From Muribaculaceae bacterium (GTDB lineage: Bacteria > Bacteroidota > Bacteroidia > Bacteroidales > Muribaculaceae), in the NCBI GenBank assembly GCA_016302215.1, contig JAEDNZ010000048.1, forward strand, positions 1 to 12,307: DNA of 12,307 nucleotides. The letters are read 5' to 3'. This document shows, in pieces, positions 1-7,506 of this stretch. Position 1 is the stretch's first letter. Each line of letters starts with the position of its first letter. The position numbers were made by a program, and so were the translations under genes. Under the pieces are notes generated by a model that had not been told where the DNA came from, ran no database searches, and saw only the letters and a program-made list of their open reading frames with translations.

Positions 1-728
1 GCAATCTCCTTGATGCTCATATCGGTGTGTGTCAGCAGATGCTTGGCTTCAGATATCACAAACATCGCAATCCACTGCAGCGGAGTGCGCCCCGATTTCT
101 TGTTGACCAAAGATGTGAAGTATCGGGGAGTGACGCATTGCAGGCCGGCATAGTAAGCCACCTCGCGATGCGCCCTCGAATGCTTATACAGCGCCTGCAT
201 AAAATTTTGGAATATGACATCACTGCGGCTCTGGCGCTTGCCGCCGCCGGCACAGTTAGAGATATAAGCATCTAAAATCTCGCAACAGGCAGCCTGGGCC
301 AACGAGGTCACCACCAACGATTTGAGGGGCGTGTCAGTGGCGATGCGGCTGATGATATTCTCGAGGAGGCTGACCACACGGCAGCGCTGCACGTCGGTAA
401 AGCGCACAATGGGCTGAAAGCGAATGTTGACATAATTCTTGGTGTCAATCGTAGATACAGCCGCCAGTACAAAGTCAAAATCGGCCATCGCGCCATAGCC
501 TTCAAAATCGTCGGAAAAGTTCTTCAAATAGGTATAAGAAAAGGCCGGATAAATGTAGCAGTCGCCGGCCTGCAGTGTCCAATCTTTCTCGTCAAGGGTG
601 AGTGTGATGCTGCCTGCGCGGCAATATAAAATGCCGTTTTGCTCAATGTGGACCATGGCACGGCTGTCGCGCAAATCGCGACTGCTAATGCTGCGTATGT
701 AGATATTGTGCTTAAATCTTTCGGGCAT
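1..728 (-). CDS. AraC-family transcriptional regulator (C-terminus cut by window edge)
   Basis: Reading leftwards from the ATG at 728, an open frame runs 242 codons to the window edge with no stop, so the gene is partial. Residues 1-100 resemble the cupin-like sensing domain of AraC proteins, including the segment LQAGDCYIYPAF near 52-63. From about residue 187 comes the first helix-turn-helix (REVAYYAGLQCVTPRYFTSLV). The connecting helix follows (GRTPLQWIAMFVISEAKHLL), and the second helix-turn-helix has just begun (MSIKEI) when the sequence ends. This order is diagnostic of the AraC/XylS DNA-binding domain. Perhaps 40-50 residues are missing, judged from the usual family length of about 290. 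An in-frame TAA lies 12 bases upstream of the chosen ATG, and no other Met start is possible. The gene diverges from an RND efflux operon, so it probably controls that operon. The inducer is unknown. Confidence 0.9.
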   Translation of the reverse strand, partial: MPERFKHNIYIRSISSRDLRDSRAMVHIEQNGILYCRAGSITLTLDEKDWTLQAGDCYIYPAFSYTYLKNFSDDFEGYGAMADFDFVLAAVSTIDTKNYVNIRFQPIVRFTDVQRCRVVSLLENIISRIATDTPLKSLVVTSLAQAACCEILDAYISNCAGGGKRQSRSDVIFQNFMQALYKHSRAHREVAYYAGLQCVTPRYFTSLVNKKSGRTPLQWIAMFVISEAKHLLTHTDMSIKEI

Positions 729-766
729 TTTGGTTTGTTATTCTTTAGTGAGGTATTAGTTAGCGA

Positions 767-800
767 CAAATTTAATACAAATATTACAACTAACAGCAAA
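767..800 (-). promoter_or_regulatory. Candidate promoter of the AraC-family gene
   Basis: On the minus strand TAAATTTG (774 to 767) matches the Bacteroidetes -7 consensus TAnnTTTG. A TTTG at 800-797 could serve as the -33 element, although the 22-base gap is slightly long. Transcription would start near 760, giving a leader of about 30 bases before the ATG at 728. The call rests on consensus matching only. Confidence 0.45.
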
Positions 801-842
801 AAATATGACAAATCGTACAATAAAATATACTAATTGCACTCC

Positions 843-870
843 TTGCTTAGCGCAATAATTACTAATTTTG
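843..870 (+). promoter_or_regulatory. Candidate promoter of the efflux operon
   Basis: TAATTTTG at 863-870 is an exact match to the Bacteroidetes -7 consensus TAnnTTTG. A TTG at 843-845 lies 17 bases upstream in place for a partial -33 TTTG element. Transcription would begin a few bases after 870. An in-frame TTG start at 868 therefore falls inside the promoter, which supports the ATG at 910 as the true start of the adaptor gene. Confidence 0.5.
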
Positions 871-909
871 CAAAAACATTTTATCTCAACTATTTACATT
901 AGATCTGCT

Positions 910-1995
910 ATGCGATACTATCCGAGCGCACTTATTGCTACAATACTCCTGATATCCGCCTCTGTGACAGGCTGCTCAGAGGGTTCATCAAAAACGGCCG
1001 CCAATGATACGCCCAAATCAGTAATACTATACACCATAGGCGGCAACGGCAGCATATCGTCATCAGAATTGCCGGGGCGCGTAGAGGCGGCCCGCGAGGT
1101 CAATATGGCATTTAAGGTTAGCGGCACGCTGCAACGCGTATATGTAGATGAAGGCTCACATGTGCGCAAGGGCCAGCTGATAGCCGAGATAGACCCTCGC
1201 GACTATCGCTTGCAGCTCGAAGCCACCGAAGCCGAATACCTCAAAGTAAAAGCCGAGGCCGAGCGCGTGATAGCGATGTATGGCGACAGCGTGGTCACCG
1301 CCGATGCCTACGACAAGGCACGCTACGGGCTGCGCCAAATCACCGCCAAATATGACAACGCGCGCAACCAGGTGGCCGACACGCGCATATACGCGCCATT
1401 TGACGGCTATGTGCAGCGCCGCTTCTTTGACCCCCCGACAGTGGTAGGGGCAGGCACCCCGGTGGTGGCCGTGGTGTCAGGGAGCCGCCCCGAGGTTGAA
1501 ATCAACATCCCGGCCTCTACTTATCTCAATCTTGACCAAGTCACAGGCTACGAAGCCACGTTTGATGTGCTGCCGGGGCGCAAGGTGTCTTTGCGATTTA
1601 TAAGCGCGGCGCCCAAGGCTAATGCCAATCAGCTATACAATGTGCGCCTCGCAGTGCCCGATGATATGAAGCCACAGCCGTCGCCCGGCATGACGGTGAT
1701 GGTGTCGCTATCTATGGCAGCGGCTGCCGATACGGCGGCAATCGCCATACCGGCCTCAGCCCTTTTTGAGAACGACGGCGAGAGCTATGTATGGGTATAT
1801 AACCCTACCGACAGCGTCGTCAACGCGCGGCAGGTAGCTGTAGAGAGCCTCCACACTGATGGCACGGCGACCATTGCCACCGGACTCCGTCGCGGCGAGA
1901 GCATAGTCACGGCAGGCGTGCATCACCTCGCTGACAAGCAGAGGGTGAAGCCTCAGCCCCAAACATCTAAAACCAACGTAGGAGGATTGCTATGA
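910..1995 (+). CDS. RND efflux periplasmic adaptor (membrane fusion protein), lipoprotein
   Basis: This 361-residue HlyD/AcrA-family protein should link the RND permease to the outer-membrane channel in the periplasm. From the ATG at 910 it opens with a short basic and hydrophobic segment ending in SVTGC, so Cys22 is a good lipobox cysteine and the protein is probably a lipoprotein. The first half of the lipoyl-like domain lies around residues 66-96 (VSGTLQRVYVDEGSHVRKGQ). A short alpha-hairpin spans about 100-157, and the second lipoyl half follows (RIYAPFDGYVQR, 159-170). Beta-barrel and membrane-proximal domains run from about 190 to the C-terminus. A TTG start at 868 would add 14 residues ahead of the signal peptide and overlap the promoter, so I rejected it. 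The stop overlaps the permease ATG by 4 bases. The substrate cannot be read from the sequence. Confidence 0.93.
   Translation: MRYYPSALIATILLISASVTGCSEGSSKTAANDTPKSVILYTIGGNGSISSSELPGRVEAAREVNMAFKVSGTLQRVYVDEGSHVRKGQLIAEIDPRDYRLQLEATEAEYLKVKAEAERVIAMYGDSVVTADAYDKARYGLRQITAKYDNARNQVADTRIYAPFDGYVQRRFFDPPTVVGAGTPVVAVVSGSRPEVEINIPASTYLNLDQVTGYEATFDVLPGRKVSLRFISAAPKANANQLYNVRLAVPDDMKPQPSPGMTVMVSLSMAAAADTAAIAIPASALFENDGESYVWVYNPTDSVVNARQVAVESLHTDGTATIATGLRRGESIVTAGVHHLADKQRVKPQPQTSKTNVGGLL
1980..1985 (+). promoter_or_regulatory. Shine-Dalgarno-like AGGAGG ahead of the RND permease
   Basis: AGGAGG ends six bases before the permease ATG at 1992, inside the last codons of the adaptor gene. Strong Shine-Dalgarno sequences are unusual in Bacteroidetes, and none precedes the other two efflux genes. 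It may reinforce translational coupling, or simply reflect the Gly-Gly codons it encodes. Confidence 0.4.
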
Positions 1996-4900
1996 TAGAC
2001 CCGGGCAAGTGGGCTTTTGATAATAAAAAGCTGATATACTTTATCATCATGGTGCTCCTTGTGGGGGGCTTGCTTGCCGCCTACGATATGAGCAAACTCG
2101 AAGACCCGGAGATTAAGGTCAAGATGGCCATGGTAGTGGCAACACGCCCGGGCGCATCGGCTCATGAGATGGAGCTTGAAGTAACCGACCCTCTGGAAAA
2201 GGCTATACGCACCATCGGCGATGTAGATAATGTGTCGAGCTGGTCATATAATGACCTGGCTATCATACAAGTGGAGCTGAAGCGCACCACGCCCGACGAT
2301 GACATAGAGCAATGCTGGGATATGCTGCGGCGCAAAGCCTCTGACACGGAGCGCACCCTGCCGACGGGCACCTCGGTAATAGTGCAAGACGACTTCGGCC
2401 TGGTGTATGGTATGTTTTATGCCCTCACGGGCGATGGCCTTGACCGACGCCGGCTCACCGACTATGCACGCCTGATACAGCGCAGCATCACCGACATACC
2501 GGGAGTGGCGCGCGTCACCATCTATGGCGAGCGGCAAGAGTGTATCAACATAGAGATGCTGCCGGAGCGCATGGCGCAAATGGGAGTGTCGCCGCTCGAG
2601 GTGATATCTACGCTCAAAGGACAAAATGAGGTCTATTACGCCGGATATTATGACAACGGCACCGACCGCGTGCGTGTCAACGTCACCGACAAATTTCGCA
2701 GCGTGGAGCAGATACGCTCTATGATAATCCAAGGCCACGAAGATGACCAATTGCGCCTGTGCGACATAGCACGCGTGGAAGAGGGCTATGCCGAGCCGGC
2801 CCGCAACACACTCAAATATGAAGGCGAGCCGGCACTGGGATTTGCCATCGCCGCCTCCTCCGGCTCCGATATCGTGAAAGTAGGGCAGGAGGTGGAGCAG
2901 CGCTTGGCTCAGATTAAGGCGGAGCGCTTCCCGGCCGGCGTCGAATACCACAAAGTGTTTTTCCAGCCCGAGCGCGTCACCGATGCACTCTCCACATTCT
3001 TTATCAACCTGTTAGAGTCTGTTGCTATCGTGGTGGCTATCCTGATGCTGACCATGGGCTTTAAGAGCGGCCTGATAATCGGCATCAGCCTAATCATAAT
3101 AGTCATAGGCTCATTCTCCATCTTAGGCATGGCTGATGGCTCAATGCAGCGTGTGTCTCTGGCATCGTTTATTCTGGCAATGGGCATGCTGGTAGATAAC
3201 GCCATCGTCATCATTGACGGCATTCTCGTGGACCTCAAAAAGGGATTGCCACGGCGCGAAGCCCTCACGTCGATAGGCCGGCGCACGGCGATGCCTCTAT
3301 TAGGCGCCACATTGATAGCCATCATCGCCTTCCTGCCGGTATTTCTGTCGCCTGACACGGCGGGCGTATATGTGCGCGACCTCTTTGTGGTGCTGGCAGT
3401 CTCGCTGCTGCTGAGCTGGGTGCTGGCGTTGGTACATGTGCCGCTAATGGCAGACTCGTGGCTCAAAGTCACAAAAGGCAATGCAGCCGGGGAGGAGCGC
3501 AGCAGCGCCGTATATCGCTATCTGCGCAAAGCCCTCGACTATGGCTTGCGCCATCGTGTGGCGTCGGTCATCGTGGCTATAGTGCTCGTGGCGCTCAGCG
3601 CCGTGGGCTATGGCTATATGCGCCACGGCTTTTTCCCCGATATGGTTTACGACCAGCTATATATGGAGTACAAGCTGCCCGAAGGCACCAACTATACTCA
3701 AGTGGAGAGCGACTTGGCCGAGATAAGTGCCTACCTAAAGACGCGCCCGGAGATACGCGACATCACCACCGCCATCGGTGGCACGCCGGCACGTTACAAC
3801 TTAGTGCGCTCGATAGCCACACCATCTCTATCATACGGCGAGCTTATTATCACCTTTGAGTCAGCTAAAGCGCTCGAACGCAATATGGACGACATACAGC
3901 GCGAGCTCTTGCGCCGCTACCCCGACGCATACGTTAAGCTCAAGCGCTACAACATCATGTACAAGAAATATCCCATAGAGCTGCTTATCACGGGACCTGA
4001 CCCGGCAGTGCTGCACACTATCGCCGACTCGGCCCAGGCGATAATGCGGCAGTCAGACCGCGTGTGCCTGATAACGAGCGACTATGACCCGGCGCAGCCC
4101 GTGCTCGACATCAACTATGACCAGGCAGCAGCGCGGCGGTCGGGTCTCTCGCGTCAAGACATCTCCACCTCGGTGCTCTCAGCCGCCGGCGGCATACCGA
4201 TAGGCACATACTATGACGGCTCGCATCAAAACACCATATATGTGAAATGCGCCAATGCCGATGGCTCGTCAATTGACAATCTCGAGAATGTGCCACTCTT
4301 CGCGATGATGCCCAACGTGGGGGGTCTCCTCGACAAAGAGACGCTGCTGAAGGCCAAGACCGGCGCTCTTGACCGCAGCGACCTGGTGAGCAAGGTGATG
4401 GCCACCACACCGATGAAGCAGGTAAGCAACGGCATCGACGTGCACTGGGACGACCCCGTGGTGCCTCGCTACAATGGCCAACGCTCACAGATGGTGATGT
4501 GCTCGCCCATCCCCGGCGTGGAGACAGAGAAAGCACGCCAATCGATAGCCTCACGCATCGAGGCCATAGACCTGCCCGCCGGATATGACATACAATGGAA
4601 AGGCGAATATGATGCGAGCACGCAGACGATGTATTACTTGTTCAAGAACGTGCCTTTGGGCATCGCACTGATGATAGGCATCTTGATAATGCTGCTCAAA
4701 GGCTATCGCAAGCCTCTGATTATTATATGCTGCATACCGCTGCTCGCTATCGGCATCGTTGCCGCTATGCTTATCACGCGGCAGTCGTTCACCTTCTGCG
4801 CCATCGTAGGCGCGCTCGGCCTCGTGGGCATGATGATAAAGAATTGCATCGTGCTGATGGACGAGATTAACGACCGCATGGCCACTGATGTATCGCCTCG

Positions 4901-5132
4901 CGAGGCGCTCATTGCCAGCGCCGAGAGCCGTATGCGACCGGTGATGATGGCGTCGCTGACCACGATATTAGGTATGATACCGCTGCTGAGCGACGCAATG
5001 TTCGGCTCTATGGCAGCCACCATCATGGGCGGCTTGCTCTTCTCCACCTTTGCCACGCTGCTGTTTGTGCCCATACTCTACGCCATGTTCTTCAACATCA
5101 AAGAAACCACCACACACTCTTCCAAGCAATGA
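1992..5132 (+). CDS. RND multidrug efflux permease (AcrB-type inner-membrane pump)
   Basis: At 1046 residues this has the usual length of an AcrB-type (HAE1-like) proton-driven exporter. TM1 is at about 13-31, followed by a first large periplasmic loop. TM2-TM6 occupy roughly 339-485, TM7 about 521-541, the second large loop follows to about 880, and TM8-TM12 run from 883 to 1035. The TM4 proton-relay motif reads GMLVDNAIVIIDG, with Asp402 present and Asn403 where AcrB has its second Asp (408). The TM10 lysine is present as Lys950 in MMIKNCIVLMDE. Both VDN and VDD forms occur in this superfamily, so the protein looks functional. It sits between the adaptor and channel genes with 4-bp ATGA overlaps at both ends, indicating one translationally coupled operon. 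Likely cargoes are drugs, bile salts or other amphiphiles, but nothing in the sequence decides this. Confidence 0.95.
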   Translation: MIDPGKWAFDNKKLIYFIIMVLLVGGLLAAYDMSKLEDPEIKVKMAMVVATRPGASAHEMELEVTDPLEKAIRTIGDVDNVSSWSYNDLAIIQVELKRTTPDDDIEQCWDMLRRKASDTERTLPTGTSVIVQDDFGLVYGMFYALTGDGLDRRRLTDYARLIQRSITDIPGVARVTIYGERQECINIEMLPERMAQMGVSPLEVISTLKGQNEVYYAGYYDNGTDRVRVNVTDKFRSVEQIRSMIIQGHEDDQLRLCDIARVEEGYAEPARNTLKYEGEPALGFAIAASSGSDIVKVGQEVEQRLAQIKAERFPAGVEYHKVFFQPERVTDALSTFFINLLESVAIVVAILMLTMGFKSGLIIGISLIIIVIGSFSILGMADGSMQRVSLASFILAMGMLVDNAIVIIDGILVDLKKGLPRREALTSIGRRTAMPLLGATLIAIIAFLPVFLSPDTAGVYVRDLFVVLAVSLLLSWVLALVHVPLMADSWLKVTKGNAAGEERSSAVYRYLRKALDYGLRHRVASVIVAIVLVALSAVGYGYMRHGFFPDMVYDQLYMEYKLPEGTNYTQVESDLAEISAYLKTRPEIRDITTAIGGTPARYNLVRSIATPSLSYGELIITFESAKALERNMDDIQRELLRRYPDAYVKLKRYNIMYKKYPIELLITGPDPAVLHTIADSAQAIMRQSDRVCLITSDYDPAQPVLDINYDQAAARRSGLSRQDISTSVLSAAGGIPIGTYYDGSHQNTIYVKCANADGSSIDNLENVPLFAMMPNVGGLLDKETLLKAKTGALDRSDLVSKVMATTPMKQVSNGIDVHWDDPVVPRYNGQRSQMVMCSPIPGVETEKARQSIASRIEAIDLPAGYDIQWKGEYDASTQTMYYLFKNVPLGIALMIGILIMLLKGYRKPLIIICCIPLLAIGIVAAMLITRQSFTFCAIVGALGLVGMMIKNCIVLMDEINDRMATDVSPREALIASAESRMRPVMMASLTTILGMIPLLSDAMFGSMAATIMGGLLFSTFATLLFVPILYAMFFNIKETTTHSSKQ

Positions 5133-6481
5133 AAACAGCCAAAACAGCCTATATCATAATAGCGTGCGCGATAGCGGCCTTAGCTATGCCGCTGCACGCC
5201 GAAGTACTGACCCTCGATGAGTGCATAGCGATGGCCAAGCGCAACAACAAATTGCTGCGGGCGGCAGACCTGCAATCGCAAGCGGCAGAGCTCAATATCA
5301 AGAGCATCAAAGGTCAATTCTTCCCGTCAATATCGGTCACCGGCACGGCACTATACTCCGACGTCGACGGCTCATACTCCATGGGGCCTTTTGACTTGCC
5401 GGTGAAAGATCTCAGCGGCAACTTCAATGGTATGTCGGCCTATATGCCGGAGCTGCCGCTTGAGTTTGAGCTGGGCTTTGCATACGGCGGCGGCATCAAG
5501 CTGGAGCAGCCTATATATATGGGCGGCAAAATATCCACCGGATACCGCATGGCCAAGACGGGCCACGCCATAGCGCTGCAGAGCCGGAGGCTCACCGAGG
5601 CTGAGGTAATAGTAAAGACGTCGCAGGCCTATGCCGACGCCGTCAAGGCGCGCGAGCTGCGCGAAGTGGCGCTGGCCTATAACACCCTGCTCTCCGAGCT
5701 GATGCGCACGGTGGAGAGCGCCAAGCGCCACGGGCTGAAATCGCAAAACGATGTGCTGAAGGTGCAAGTCAAGCTCAACGACAGCGAGCTGCAGCTACGC
5801 CGCGCAGAGAATGGCCTCAGGCTCGCCACCATGAACCTCTGCCACTACATCGGCAGGCCGCTCATTGACTCTATCTCCACGGCCAACACGCTGCCCGACT
5901 GCGACTACACGGCGACGGCGACGGCTGATATCGCTGAGCGCCCGGAATATCAGATGCTGCAAGGACAGACCGACATCGCTCGCCACAAGATTGCGATGGC
6001 TCGCGCCGACTATCTGCCTCAGATAGGCCTCGTGGGGCAATACGGCTATTTCAACGGCGCTAAGCTCAATGGCCGCAAGCTCATCGATGGGGGCTCGTGG
6101 CTGGTGGGCGTGCAGCTCTCGATACCTATCTACGACTTCGGGCATCGCTACAACAAAATCAAAGCTGCAAAAGCTCAGTATGCTCAGGCTATCGCCGAGC
6201 GCGATGACACCTACGAGATGCTCTCGCTCGAGATACAGCAATGCGTCAACAACCTCGACGAGGCGGCTCTTGAGCTGCGATTAGCCGATGCCTCGGTAGC
6301 ATCAGCTGATGAGAACCTGCGCTCCAGCCGCCGGCAATATGAGGCCGGGGTGGAGACGCTCTCTGACTACCTCGAAGCTCAGACCATCTGGCAGCAAGCG
6401 CGACAGACGCAAGTGGAGGCTCGCATCAACAAATACCTGCGATACCTCGAATATCAAAAAGCAGCCGGCATCATCAACTGA
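5129..6481 (+). CDS. TolC-family outer-membrane efflux channel
   Basis: This 450-residue protein begins with a Sec signal peptide (hydrophobic stretch about 8-20, likely cleavage after PLHA at residue 24). The mature start is typical of the outer-membrane efflux protein family (VLTLDECIAMAKRNN). Two repeats of long helices and beta segments follow. The motif PQIGLVGQYGYF opens the second repeat, GGSWLVGVQLSIPIYDFG is a characteristic second-repeat strand, and the C-terminal part holds the helical YEAGVETLSDYLEAQT segment. It would form the trimeric channel that completes the tripartite pump. Its ATG overlaps the permease stop by 4 bases, so it is the last gene of the operon. The next gene is convergent and starts only 48 bases downstream, and no clear hairpin plus T-tract lies in that gap. 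Confidence 0.93.
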   Translation: MKTAKTAYIIIACAIAALAMPLHAEVLTLDECIAMAKRNNKLLRAADLQSQAAELNIKSIKGQFFPSISVTGTALYSDVDGSYSMGPFDLPVKDLSGNFNGMSAYMPELPLEFELGFAYGGGIKLEQPIYMGGKISTGYRMAKTGHAIALQSRRLTEAEVIVKTSQAYADAVKARELREVALAYNTLLSELMRTVESAKRHGLKSQNDVLKVQVKLNDSELQLRRAENGLRLATMNLCHYIGRPLIDSISTANTLPDCDYTATATADIAERPEYQMLQGQTDIARHKIAMARADYLPQIGLVGQYGYFNGAKLNGRKLIDGGSWLVGVQLSIPIYDFGHRYNKIKAAKAQYAQAIAERDDTYEMLSLEIQQCVNNLDEAALELRLADASVASADENLRSSRRQYEAGVETLSDYLEAQTIWQQARQTQVEARINKYLRYLEYQKAAGIIN

Positions 6482-6529
6482 GGCAGCCTCTGCGACCGGC
6501 GACCGGGAAGGCAGCCGACAACACACGCG

Positions 6530-7036
6530 TCAATTGCGCCAGAGCCTCAGCAGGGCAGTGGCGCCGAATATCTGCAGGAGCATGCCCGGCAGGGCTATGC
6601 GTGCATCTTGCAAGGCCACGTTGGCGCTTGAGGTGATGATCCACTCGCCCAAGGTGCCTAAGGCTTGATAGCTGATCACCACAAGGAGTGTTGTAAGGAG
6701 GGTCACCTTGCCACTGCGTGCCGACACCACGCCGGCAGCGATGGCCAGGAGCACGGATTTCAATAGTATGGCCGGCAATACCGCGGGCGCAGGCATGCCG
6801 AAAAGCCACGAATTGACCAATGGCGATAGCAGCGCCGTGAGCAGCCCCACGCGCCAGCCGTATTTGTAAGCGCCCACGAGGGTGAAGAAGTATATCGGCA
6901 GCCATATCTTGCCGCCATCGGGCACCAGGTGAAAGAGCTGCGGCAGCAAGATGTTGCCGATGACAAAGAGGCCTGCGGCCACGTAGGTCCGGGCCTGCGT
7001 GTATGGCAGCGAATATAGTTTGGGTTGTGCTATCAT
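6530..7036 (-). CDS. Small polytopic membrane protein, probable ECF-transporter S component
   Basis: The protein has 168 residues, almost all hydrophobic, with five or six predicted membrane helices. A central stretch resembles vitamin-type ECF substrate-binding (S) components: an early helix ending LLPQLFHLVP, then GGKIWLPIYFFTLVGAYKYG, then LLSPLVNSWLFGMP, where the Pro and Gly-Met-Pro positions are family-like. S components bind a vitamin or metal and pair with a shared A/A'/T energizing module. No such module is encoded here, so it would use one from elsewhere. The gene is the last of the leftward operon, 26 bases after the DUF1893 gene. The substrate is unknown. The family call is by pattern recognition and only moderately sure; another small membrane family is possible. 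Confidence 0.65.
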   Translation of the reverse strand: MIAQPKLYSLPYTQARTYVAAGLFVIGNILLPQLFHLVPDGGKIWLPIYFFTLVGAYKYGWRVGLLTALLSPLVNSWLFGMPAPAVLPAILLKSVLLAIAAGVVSARSGKVTLLTTLLVVISYQALGTLGEWIITSSANVALQDARIALPGMLLQIFGATALLRLWRN

Positions 7037-7062
7037 ATTGTATATTGTCGTCTTATGGTTGT

Positions 7063-7506
7063 TTACATATTGTTTCTATACTTTGCTTGGGCGCGCATCT
7101 GGTCCACAAAGATATTGATTTGAGGCAGACACTCTTGCGGGGTGTGGCAATCGCGGCATCGCATCTCGAGTGGGCACATACCTGAGGCCGTGCGATTGAT
7201 GATATATGGCACCTCCGCGCCAAAGGACACCGCCACGCCGCAGCCCTGCAGCATGGTCAGCGCGGCGCTGCTGATGACGCCGGCATATACGCGTCTTACG
7301 CCCGAGAGGCACATCAACGCCGCGGCGCCCTTGCCCACGACCTTGTCGGCCACATAGGCACCACGTAGCAGCTCGGGCTGATTGTGATACACGTCATAGA
7401 GGTCAGAGACGCCGCGGCCATCGTATGTAAAGACCTCGTCGCCGTGGTCCACCACCAGGGTGTGGGTGCCATCGTGCAATATGGCTATGTAGTCAGACAG
7501 GGTCAT
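7063..7506 (-). CDS. DUF1893-family protein with cysteine-rich C-terminus
   Basis: This 147-residue soluble protein carries the hallmark block of DUF1893: LYDVYHNQPELLRGAYVADK at about 36-55, VVGKGAAALM (56-65), then VPYIINRTASGMCPLE (99-114). To my knowledge a Thermotoga structure places the family near the cytidine-deaminase fold, but its biochemical role is unknown. Four cysteines (111, 117, 120, 126) cluster in the tail, which suggests binding of a metal or Fe-S cluster, or a redox role. There is no signal peptide, so it should be cytoplasmic. The ATG overlaps the stop of the upstream aldo/keto reductase gene by 4 bases (7503-7506), which indicates translational coupling to that Fe-S redox gene. 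Confidence 0.85.
   Translation of the reverse strand: MTLSDYIAILHDGTHTLVVDHGDEVFTYDGRGVSDLYDVYHNQPELLRGAYVADKVVGKGAAALMCLSGVRRVYAGVISSAALTMLQGCGVAVSFGAEVPYIINRTASGMCPLEMRCRDCHTPQECLPQINIFVDQMRAQAKYRNNM

Larger units (their letters stand above)
729..909. promoter_or_regulatory. AT-rich divergent control region with repeated ACTAA motifs
   Basis: This gap lies between the divergent AraC-type gene and the efflux operon and is far richer in A and T than the flanking genes. The pentamer ACTAA occurs on the plus strand at 789, 829 and 861, and on the minus strand at 756-760 and 745-749. Two of the plus copies extend to ACTAATTGC (829-837) and ACTAATTTTGC (861-871), 32 bases apart, close to three helical turns. 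The second lies inside an 11-base palindrome AATTA-C-TAATT (857-867) that overlaps the efflux -7 element. TTAGCG occurs at 760-765 and 847-852. Such repeats are plausible AraC-protein sites, but that is inference. Confidence 0.4.

Noticed and set aside
868..909. TTG start adding 14 residues to the adaptor protein
   Set aside because: It lies within the best -7 promoter match and would put extra residues ahead of a well-formed lipoprotein signal that begins at 910.
2244..3481. Two long leftward open frames (235 and 190 codons) opposite the RND permease gene
   Set aside because: They lie antisense to a well-supported gene, match no family I recognise, and are explained by its codon bias.
6482..6529. 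Possible bidirectional terminator between the convergent channel and S-component genes
   Set aside because: Only a short CGACCGG direct repeat and weak pairing are visible, with no T-tract on either strand.
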